A stretch of 29,383 nt of DNA from Solirubrobacteraceae bacterium (GTDB lineage Bacteria > Actinomycetota > Thermoleophilia > Solirubrobacterales > Solirubrobacteraceae), in contig JAICUS010000006.1 of the NCBI GenBank assembly GCA_025935735.1, forward strand, positions 1-29,383, in the 5' to 3' direction. The position numbers and the translations under genes were made by a program. How positions within the stretch are numbered: position 1 is the first letter of the stretch; each line of letters opens with the position of its first letter. This document shows, in pieces, positions 14,649 through 20,796 of this stretch. Under the pieces are notes generated by a model, which ran no database searches, was not told the origin of the DNA, and saw only the letters and a program-made list of their open reading frames with translations.

Positions 14649-14915
14649 TCAGCGCCCCACGTCGTCGGCCGCCGCGCGGTGGTAGCGGCGGCGGCGCTCG
14701 AAGCCGAGCACGTCGCCGTCCTCGGACAGGGTCACGTCGTAGCTGGCCAGCAGGTCCATCGTGTTCGGCACGCGCTCGAGCTCCAGCACCTCGACGCTGA
14801 CCACCCAGCTGTCCTCGCCGCCGTCGCGGCGCATGCCGGACACGGTCTCCACGTGGCGGCCGGTGATCTGGGCCACCTCCGAGCGGGCGGTGTCGAGCAG
14901 CTCCCGCGGGCGCAT
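14649..14915 (-). CDS. gvpO: Gas vesicle protein GvpO
   Basis: 88 aa from ATG 14915, one nucleotide after the gvpG stop. The compact fold with AQITGRHVETVSGMRRDGGEDSWVVSVEVLELERVPNTMDLLASYDVTLSEDGDVLGFERRRRYHRA matches GvpO (PF05800). In haloarchaea GvpO is needed for gas-vesicle formation, and in Streptomyces clusters gvpO usually precedes gvpA. Here it lies inside the unit between gvpG and gvpJ, a rearrangement of the usual order. The ending DDVGR is polar and lacks membrane segments. Confidence 0.94.
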   Translation of the reverse strand: MRPRELLDTARSEVAQITGRHVETVSGMRRDGGEDSWVVSVEVLELERVPNTMDLLASYDVTLSEDGDVLGFERRRRYHRAAADDVGR

Positions 14916-14916
14916 G

Positions 14917-15159
14917 TCAGCCGCTCCCCTGGAGCCGAGCGGCGATCATCGCGTCGATCAGCTCGGTCTCGCGCGCGGCGAACTCCTCCTCGGTGAGCTC
15001 GCCGGCCGCGCGGGCGGCCTCCAACTCGGCCAGCGCGCGCTCGGGCGAGGCCTGAAGGGCCTGCTCGCGCGCCGCCTCCTCGGCCACTGCCTCGGCGATC
15101 CAGACGACGCCGCGCACGGGCGCGAGCGGAAGCGTGAGCAGGCCGGTGATGATCCCCAC
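14917..15159 (-). CDS. gvpG: Gas vesicle protein GvpG
   Basis: 80 aa from GTG 15159, two nucleotides after the gvpF stop. It begins with the GvpG hallmark GIITGLLTLPLAPVRGVVWIAEAVAEEA, an amphipathic/hydrophobic helix. It then has a second helical segment with LAELEAARAAGELTEEEFAARETELIDAMIAAR, the SHOCT-like part of PF05120. GvpG is a small accessory protein reported to bind GvpF/GvpL-type partners. The F-G adjacency found here is conserved in most clusters. Confidence 0.95.
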   Translation of the reverse strand: MGIITGLLTLPLAPVRGVVWIAEAVAEEAAREQALQASPERALAELEAARAAGELTEEEFAARETELIDAMIAARLQGSG

Positions 15160-15161
15160 CG

Positions 15162-15929
15162 CTAGGCCTCGAGCGCGAGGTCGCTGAACGAGTACGGCGG
15201 CAGCGGGCCGACGTAGCGCAGGCTCAGCCGGGCGCCCTGCTTGCGCGCCAGGCGGTCGACGGCGGCGTCCAGGTGCGGGCGGTCGCGCTCGGCCACCAGC
15301 AGCTGCAGGCTCGCGACCTGGCGGTCGCTGGCGGGCGGATCCACGCGCACGTCCACCGCCACCTCCGCGAACGTGCGCACCAGCAGGTCCTGGTCGAGCG
15401 CGCGCTGCTCCTCCACGGCGTCGGCGACGGCGCGGCCGAGCGCGATCCGCTCCGGCTGCGAGGCGACCACCGGAATCTGCCGCAGCGCGTCGCCGCGGGC
15501 CTTCAGCTGCGGCCGGCGGGCGAGCACCGTGCGCAGCGGCTGGTCCTCGACGTAGTAGGCGCGGACGGTCATCTGCACGTGGCCGCCCAGCCGGGCGAGC
15601 AGGTCGGCGAGCGCGCCGGCGTGGCGCTCGAGCAGCCGCTGCCGCACCTCCTCGTCGGATGCGAACACCGTGCCGAAGCGCAGCGGCACGACCGCGCCGG
15701 CGCCGAGCAGCTCGGCCAGCACGCGGTCGTGCGCCTCGACGTCCTGCCGGCGCGCCGCGCGCCAGCCGTCCGGCACGTCGCTGACGACGGCGGCGGCGCC
15801 GGCGCCGGCGATCGCCCGGACGGGGGCCGGCTGCTCACCGACGCCGGCGGCGCCGAGCGCCGGCGGCGGGCCGGCGACGACGCCGTAGACGTAGACCCCC
15901 GTGGCGGCCGGCGCGGCGGCGCCGCTCAC
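15162..15929 (-). CDS. gvpF: Gas vesicle GvpF/GvpL family protein (first copy, GvpF position)
   Basis: 255 aa from GTG 15929 (GTGA overlap with gvpA). The N-terminal VYVYGVV strand, [24 protein letters not shown] and the C-terminal [19 protein letters not shown] are the standard GvpF/L marks, and VQMTVRAYY is in the second subdomain. GvpF interacts with GvpA and lies on the gas-facing side of the cyanobacterial vesicle. Position between gvpA and gvpG is that of gvpF. Of the three F/L copies this one follows the consensus best. Confidence 0.95.
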   Translation of the reverse strand: MSGAAAPAATGVYVYGVVAGPPPALGAAGVGEQPAPVRAIAGAGAAAVVSDVPDGWRAARRQDVEAHDRVLAELLGAGAVVPLRFGTVFASDEEVRQRLLERHAGALADLLARLGGHVQMTVRAYYVEDQPLRTVLARRPQLKARGDALRQIPVVASQPERIALGRAVADAVEEQRALDQDLLVRTFAEVAVDVRVDPPASDRQVASLQLLVAERDRPHLDAAVDRLARKQGARLSLRYVGPLPPYSFSDLALEA

Positions 15930-16360
15930 TCGTCCTCCTCCCGGCGCTTGGTGCGGGTGCGCTTGCGGCGCGCGGGCTGGCGCTCGCGCTTGTCCTCGTC
16001 GTCCTCGTCGTCATCGCCCGAGAACACGCCGCCGAGCTTCTCCTTGGCGCCCTCGATCGCCCCGCTCGTCTTGCTCTTGGCCCCGCCGCTGCGCAGGTTC
16101 TCGATGAGCTCCGGCAGGCCCTCCTGCTTGCTGTCCTCGTCGATGTTCAGGCGGCCGACGGCCTCGGCGAAGCGCAGGTAGGTGTCCACGCTCGCCACGA
16201 CGATGCGGGCGTCGATGGTCAGCAGCTCGATCCCCACGAGCGAGACCCGCAGGTAGATGTCGATGACCAGGCCCTTGTCCAGGATCAGGTCGAGGACGTC
16301 GGCGAGCCCGCTCGGGGAGGGCCCGCCGGCGTACCGGTTCTGTGAGGCGATGGCGGCCAT
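15926..16360 (-). CDS. gvpA: Gas vesicle structural protein GvpA with long charged tail
   Basis: 144 aa from ATG 16360. The GvpA core is at residues about 17-72 ([55 protein letters not shown]). This is the amphipathic helix-hairpin-helix that builds the gas-vesicle ribs. The remaining 70 residues form a low-complexity tail with an acidic run ([11 protein letters not shown], about 114-124) followed by a basic run ([10 protein letters not shown]). Extended GvpA proteins are common in actinobacteria, unlike the roughly 70-residue cyanobacterial form. It is the second gene of the unit, 3 nt after the SRPBCC gene. The end of that gene (gaggagcc) supplies the ribosome site. Confidence 0.96.
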   Translation of the reverse strand: MAAIASQNRYAGGPSPSGLADVLDLILDKGLVIDIYLRVSLVGIELLTIDARIVVASVDTYLRFAEAVGRLNIDEDSKQEGLPELIENLRSGGAKSKTSGAIEGAKEKLGGVFSGDDDEDDEDKRERQPARRKRTRTKRREEDE

Positions 16361-16363
16361 GGG

Positions 16364-17635
16364 TCACCGGCTCCTCGACGCGGCGGCCTTCTTGCGGCGG
16401 CTGCGCCGCCGCGGCTTCTCCTCTTCCTCTTCCTCCGGCTCCTCCTCGGCGGCGGCCTTCTTGGAGCGGCGGCGGCGGGAGCGCGGCTGCTCCTCTTCTT
16501 CCTCCTCCTCGGGCTCCTCTTCCTCCTCCTCAGCGCGGGGCTCCTCCTCTTCCTCGTCCTCCTCAGCGCGGGGCTCCTCTTCTTCCTCTTCCTCCTCGAG
16601 GTCCTCGTCCTCCTCAGCGCGGGGCTCCTCTTCCTCGTCGAGGTCCTCGTCCTCGTACTCCTCGTCTTCCTCCTCCTCGCCGCGCGGCTCCTCGTCCTCG
16701 TAGGCCTCGTCCTCGGGCTCCTCGTCGCGCTCGTCGTCGCCCTCCTCGTCGCGCTCCTCGTCGACGGGCTCGCCCTCCTCGATGCGGCCGCGCCACTCGC
16801 CCGTGGCCTCGTCGCGCAACTCGATGAACGCCTTGAAGCGCATCAGGTCCGACTTGAGCGCCCGGCGGGAGATGCGGGTGCCCGACGCGGTCTTCTCGAA
16901 CAGCCCCTTGGGCTGGAAGTCCATCGTGATCTGGATGCGCGTGAGGTTGTCGCTCAGGCGGTGGAACGTGACCACGCCGATCGTCTGCGTGCCGCCCTTG
17001 CTGCGCCACACGAGGCGCTCGCACGGGATCTGCTCCTCGATCTCCGCCTCCCAGGAGCGGCGGACGCCCCAGATGTTCTCGTGCCACATCAGCGTCGTCT
17101 CGTCGCGCTGCTCGATGCGCTCGACGCGGTGCATGAACTTCGGCCAGTCCTCGAACTGGGTGAACTGGTCGTAGGCCGTCTGCAGGTCGGTGCCGACGTC
17201 GACGTACACCTGGACGGGCAGCCGCCGGCCGCGGCCGGTGCCGCTGGGCGACTCGCCCTCCTTCTTGCCGCCGCCACCGCCGAGCTTGGAGGCGATGCCG
17301 CCCACGGCGCCCGCTACACCGCCGCCCTTGTCCGCCAGGCCCTTGGCCAGCGCGCCGGCGCCGCCGGCGCCCTCGAGCTTGTCCTTGACCAGGCCCGGGC
17401 CCTTGGTCACCGCGTACTTGGCGGCCTGGGTCGTGGCCTTCTTCATGACCGGCTTGAGGACCTCGATCGCGGCGTCGCGGAACGTGTCCTTGAGCTCGCT
17501 GGTGATCGTCCGGGACGAGTTGCCGGCCTCCTCGCCGGTGTCCTGCGCCTCGTCCTCCGCACGCTCGCCGGCGCCGTTCACATCGTCCGACGCGTCCTTG
17601 GCGCGCCGTCGCGCCTGCTTCGTGCTCTCGGCCAT
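16364..17635 (-). CDS. SRPBCC-domain protein with Glu-rich tail, first gene of gas-vesicle unit
   Basis: 423 aa from ATG 17635 (agggggtg ribosome site upstream; a longer frame to 17734 would consume the control region). The N-terminus (1-50) is polar and charged. Residues 50-125 hold Ala/Gly-rich amphipathic helices. Residues about 139-275 are a polyketide-cyclase/START-like (SRPBCC, PF03364) domain with QVYVDVGTDLQTAYDQFTQFEDWPKFM. From about 285 to 383 the chain is almost only Glu/Asp, with three EEPRAEE repeats. It ends with two basic KKAAA blocks split by another Glu run. SRPBCC proteins occur in actinobacterial gas-vesicle clusters, where their role is not settled. The charged tail parallels that of GvpA, and a wall-binding or scaffold role is plausible. 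Confidence 0.88.
   Translation of the reverse strand: MAESTKQARRRAKDASDDVNGAGERAEDEAQDTGEEAGNSSRTITSELKDTFRDAAIEVLKPVMKKATTQAAKYAVTKGPGLVKDKLEGAGGAGALAKGLADKGGGVAGAVGGIASKLGGGGGKKEGESPSGTGRGRRLPVQVYVDVGTDLQTAYDQFTQFEDWPKFMHRVERIEQRDETTLMWHENIWGVRRSWEAEIEEQIPCERLVWRSKGGTQTIGVVTFHRLSDNLTRIQITMDFQPKGLFEKTASGTRISRRALKSDLMRFKAFIELRDEATGEWRGRIEEGEPVDEERDEEGDDERDEEPEDEAYEDEEPRGEEEEDEEYEDEDLDEEEEPRAEEDEDLEEEEEEEEPRAEEDEEEEEPRAEEEEEEPEEEEEEEQPRSRRRRSKKAAAEEEPEEEEEEKPRRRSRRKKAAASRSR
16487..16783 (-). repeat. Glu-codon low-complexity tract in the SRPBCC gene
   Basis: About 300 bp of GAG/GAA/GAC codons (read as CTC/TTC/CTT on the plus strand) encoding the acidic tail. A GAGCCCCGCGCTGAGGAG unit encoding EPRAEE recurs three times in the central part. 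Such a tract is prone to slippage, so tail length may vary between strains. Confidence 0.75.
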
Positions 17636-17722
17636 TCGGCACCCCCTGGTGCAGTCGGATCTCTCGGGCGGGCGCTGGGTCAGCGCCGCCAATTCCCCAT
17701 GTGCCGGGGCGGTACCCGAGGG

Positions 17723-17740
17723 GTGTGAGGCCAATCACAC
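17723..17740. promoter_or_regulatory. CRP-family binding palindrome
   Basis: GTGTGA-ggccaa-TCACAC is a perfect 6+6 bp palindrome with a 6-nt spacer and contains the exact TGTGA-N6-TCACA consensus of CRP/GlxR proteins. Its centre is 96 bp upstream of the first gas-vesicle-unit start codon, and it overlaps the -35 part of the SigB-like promoter. Confidence 0.65.
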
Positions 17741-17764
17741 TCGGTGCCGAGCGTTGCGCCGCAC

Positions 17765-17780
17765 GTCAAGGCCAATTGAC
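17765..17780. promoter_or_regulatory. Second palindrome with identical spacer
   Basis: GTCAA-ggccaa-TTGAC is a perfect 5+5 bp palindrome with the same 6-nt spacer ggccaa as the CRP-type site, 41 bp farther from the gene centre to centre (about four helical turns). The CRP consensus is not conserved in its arms, so it may be a weak or different site. Confidence 0.5.
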
Positions 17781-17901
17781 CCCATAGCCCAGAAAGGCGC
17801 GCGATGACGCACGCCAGGTGTCACTGCGCATTGACGTGCGCCGCTGGCGTCAACAGTTACTGACGGTCGCGTTGCACAGTTAAGTGAAGCATGACCGGCG
17901 G

Positions 17902-19176
17902 TCAGTCGGACGGCAGCAGGTCCGCCTCGCTGACCCGTGCCGAAGATCGCCGGCGGGCAGTGGCTCGCGTCCGGCACGCAGATCCACTCGCGGCGGGCCA
18001 GCGGGTGCGGCCGGCGGCGGAACCGCGGGTGGGCGGCGAGCCGGCACCCGTAGCGGCCCCAGCGCAGCCCGGCGGCGGCGAGCCGGACCGACGTGGTCGC
18101 GCACCTCGTCTTGGAGGAGATGTCCTGACGGCAGTCCACCCGCGGCGCCCCGAAGCGCCGGCACTCTTCGACCGCCCCGTGGCGCACGCCGCCGGTGACC
18201 AGCCCGGCCACCTCGGTGGGCAGCCAGTGGCGCGGATACACGCGCGTCTTGTCATAGGCGCGCACGCCGCCCGCGCCGGTCGCCGCGACGTGGACGGTCA
18301 GCGGCCGTCGGGACCGCAACCCGCCCGGGCTCCGTCCGGCGCGACGGCGACGTCCCCGGGCTCGTTGAGCACCGCCGTCGCCGCCGGTCCGCCGTCGAGG
18401 CGCTGGGCGAGGCCGGCCGGCGCCGTCAACTGCGGCCGGCCGGTGCCGGCCAGCGGAGTGAGGGCGCCGTCCGGCGCGACGCGCCAGATCCGCGACGCGA
18501 ACGCGAGCGGCTCGTCGACGACCGCGAAGCCGCCGTCGGGCTGCGCGGCGACCGCGATCGGCACGAGGTCGTCCGCGGCCGGGGCCGCCGCGGTGATGGC
18601 ACCGTCCGGCGCCACGCGGTCGACCCGGCCGGACTCTTCGACGATCAGCACGCTGCCGTCCGCCCCGGCCGCGACGTCCAGGGCGTCGATCGGCACCGAG
18701 GTGGCCGGCTGGCCGTGCAGGTCGGGGAGCCGTCCCGGGGTCTTGCCGTTGCCCGCCACCGTGAAGATGCGCCCGTCCGGCGTGACGCGGCGGACGCGGG
18801 TCTCGCCGTCGGTCAGGACGAAGCCGCCCGCGGGGTCGGCGGCCACCTGGAAGGAGAGGTCGAGGGTCGCCTCCCGCGCCGGGACGCCGTCGCCCGTCGC
18901 GCCCACCTCGCCGGTGCCGGCCACCGCGTGCGCGACGCCGTCGTGGATGCGCCAGACCTGCTCGTAGGAGGTCACGAGCACGTCGCCGTCCGGCAGCACG
19001 GCCACCCGCGCGACCCCGTCGAAGCCGGCGCTGGTCGCCCGCTGCCCGTCCGCGATCACGTGTGAGGCGCCGGCGCCCGCGATGGTGAAGATCGAGCCGC
19101 CCACGTCGGCGCGGGCGGTGGCCGGGACGAGCGCGAGGGCGATCAGCGGCGTCAGGGCCGCGACGGGGGGACGCAC
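17902..19176 (-). pseudogene. Secreted NHL-repeat propeller protein, apparently frameshifted twice
   Basis: From GTG 19176 the product starts MRPPVAALTPLIALALVPATARADVG, a short signal peptide with an ARA cleavage site. It continues with about five NHL/propeller blades (FTIAGAG, VAVLPDGDVLVTSYEQVWRI, VRRVTPDGRIFTVAGNGK, VDRVAPDG, IWRVAPDGALTPLAGTG). That frame stops at 18298. The next frame carries coding-like sequence with nearly all-GC third positions and a Cys-rich domain (VEECRRFGAPRVDC, CATTSVRLAAAGLRWGRYGC, FRRRPHPLARREWICVPDASHCPPAIF). Near 17945 the original frame resumes coding character and ends ARVSEADLLPSD. The simplest reading is one 420-residue secreted protein with two compensating indels, real or from assembly. 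Its start lies 25 nt inside the upstream FAD gene. Confidence 0.65.
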
Positions 19177-20732
19177 CGGCGCAGCGTCCTCGCCGCCGCG
19201 CGCGCGGGCAATCGGGAGGCGCCCCTGAACTTCGCGTCGGCCAGCGCGGCGCGCGCGGCGTTGTGCCCGCTCGCGCCGTGGACGCCGCCGCCGGGGTGCA
19301 CGCCGGCACCGGCCACGTACAGGCCGGGCAGCGGCGTGCGGCCGCGGAACAGCTCCGGCGCGGGGCGGAACACGAGCTGCTGGTCGAGCTCCAGGCTGCC
19401 GCCGACGATGTCGCCGCCCACCAGGCAGGCGTTCTCGGCCTCCAGCTCGGCCGGCATCCGCGTGCGGCGGCCGAGGACCAGCCCGCGGAAGCCCGGCGCG
19501 AAGGCCTCGATGCGCCGCTCCACGCGGTCGGCGATCGCCTCGGCGGGCAGGTCGGGACGCTGGGGGACGTGCGTGTAGGCGTAGAGCGTGTGGCGGCCGG
19601 CCGGCGCGCGCGTGGCGTCGTGGAGCGAGTGCTGGCCGATCACCAGCGCCGGCGCGTCGGGCACGCGGCCCGCGCCGGCCTGCTGCTGGGCGGCGAACAG
19701 CGCGTCCAGGGTGTCGCCGAGGTGCACCACGCCGGCCTCGCGGGCGGCGGCGCTCGTCCACGGCACCGGGCCCGCGAGCGCGAGGTCGAGCTTGAACGTG
19801 CCCAGCCCGTGGCGCCAGCCGCGCAGGCGGGCGAGCAGGCGGTCCAGGAGCGCGCCCGGCGGCAGCAGCGCGGCCAGCGGCCGCGGGGTCAGGGTGGAGA
19901 TGACCGCGTCGGCCGCGATGCGCTCGCCGCCCGCCAGCCGCACGCCGCGGGCGCGCCCGCCACCGGTCTCGATCGCGGCCGCGGGCGCGCCGCAGCGCAG
20001 CTCGCCGCCCAGCTCGCGCAGCCGCTCGGCCAGCGCGTCGGTCAGCCGGCCGGAGCCGCCGCGCGGATACGGCCAGCCGACGGCGTGCCCGAGCAGCGCG
20101 AGCACGACGGCGAAGGCCGCGCCGCCGCTGGAGCCGGGCGTGATGTCGCCGTGGGTCACCGTGCCGGACAGCCAGGCGGCCGCGCGCGCGTCGCCGAACA
20201 TCTCCATCCCCAGCGTCGCCGACGAGGCGAGCATCCGCCGGGCCAGCGTGAGCGAGTCGCGCCGGAACGCGGCCGCGAGCCGCGCGCCCGCGCGCACCGG
20301 CGGGAACGGGCCGAGGCCGGCGCGCAGCAGCGCCCCGCGGCGGCGCAGCAGGGGCTCGGCGAGCTCCCGCCAGGCTCTTCCGGCGCCGGGCGCGGCCGCC
20401 TCGAGGCTCGCCGCCGTCTCGGCCAGGTCGCGGTGGAGCACGATCGCCGTGCCGTCGGCGAACGGGTGGGCCATCGCCACCGGCGGGGCGATCCAGTCGA
20501 CGCGCTCGCGCACGCCGAGCTCGGCGAACGCCGGCGAGGCGAGCGTGAACGGGAAGAAGCCGGCGCAGCGGTCGTGGACGTGCCCGGGCAGCGGCCCGTC
20601 GCCGCAGCGCACCGCGCCGCCCGGCGCGTCCGCCGCCTCCAGCACGGTGACGTCCCAGCCCGCCGCGGCGAGCCGCAGCGCGGCCACGAGCCCGTTGTGC
20701 CCCGCGCCGATGACCACCGCCCGCCGGCTCAT
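19152..20732 (-). CDS. CrtI/phytoene-desaturase-like FAD oxidoreductase
   Basis: 526 aa from ATG 20732 (another ATG at 20744 adds MIAR). The N-terminal dinucleotide motif GAGHNGLVAA (Gly9, Gly11, Gly14) and Glu32 in VTVLEAADAPGGAVR bind FAD. The C-terminus has GLYVAGAGVHPGGGVHGASGHNAARAAL, the closing FAD motif of the CrtI/PYROXD2-like branch. No carotenoid genes are nearby, so the substrate is unknown. The last 25 residues (RGASRLPARAAARTLRRCVPPSRP) are unlike the family end and overlap the next gene. It starts 23-29 nt past a strong hairpin, so its promoter must lie in or near that hairpin, or it is reached by read-through. Confidence 0.87.
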   Translation of the reverse strand: MSRRAVVIGAGHNGLVAALRLAAAGWDVTVLEAADAPGGAVRCGDGPLPGHVHDRCAGFFPFTLASPAFAELGVRERVDWIAPPVAMAHPFADGTAIVLHRDLAETAASLEAAAPGAGRAWRELAEPLLRRRGALLRAGLGPFPPVRAGARLAAAFRRDSLTLARRMLASSATLGMEMFGDARAAAWLSGTVTHGDITPGSSGGAAFAVVLALLGHAVGWPYPRGGSGRLTDALAERLRELGGELRCGAPAAAIETGGGRARGVRLAGGERIAADAVISTLTPRPLAALLPPGALLDRLLARLRGWRHGLGTFKLDLALAGPVPWTSAAAREAGVVHLGDTLDALFAAQQQAGAGRVPDAPALVIGQHSLHDATRAPAGRHTLYAYTHVPQRPDLPAEAIADRVERRIEAFAPGFRGLVLGRRTRMPAELEAENACLVGGDIVGGSLELDQQLVFRPAPELFRGRTPLPGLYVAGAGVHPGGGVHGASGHNAARAALADAKFRGASRLPARAAARTLRRCVPPSRP

Positions 20733-20754
20733 GCGGGCGATCATGGCAGCGCGG

Positions 20755-20784
20755 CCGAGGCCGCCGGCGCACCGGCGGCCTCGG
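20755..20784 (-). terminator. 13-bp perfect hairpin after the Asp-box protein gene
   Basis: CCGAGGCCGCCGG (20755-20767) and CCGGCGGCCTCGG (20772-20784) are exact inverted repeats with a 4-nt loop. The element begins 12 nt after the stop of the upstream minus-strand gene. No T-tract follows, but stem strength and position fit a terminator or transcript-end stabiliser. Confidence 0.65.
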
Positions 20785-20796
20785 GCGCTGGGGCTC

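Larger units (their letters stand above)
17636..17901 (-). promoter_or_regulatory. Gas-vesicle operon control region
   Basis: 266 bp with no convincing gene. On the minus strand GATT (17736-17733), 15 nt, then GGGTAC (17717-17712) matches the actinobacterial SigB-type stress consensus GNNT-N14-16-GGGTAY, and would give a leader of about 70 nt. The GATT lies inside the CRP-type palindrome at 17723-17740. Farther upstream are GTCAA-N6-TTGAC (17765-17780) and TTGACG-N11-CGTCAA (17831-17853). Promoter activity is an inference from these matches. Confidence 0.55.

Noticed and set aside
16257..16827. Plus-strand frames rich in Ser or Pro/Arg opposite the SRPBCC gene
   Set aside because: They are the complement of the Glu-codon tract; no ribosome site and no recognisable domain.
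19177..20772. Long minus-strand frame upstream of the NHL protein in the same frame
   Set aside because: Arg-rich shadow of the CrtI-like oxidoreductase, which has recognisable FAD motifs in another frame.
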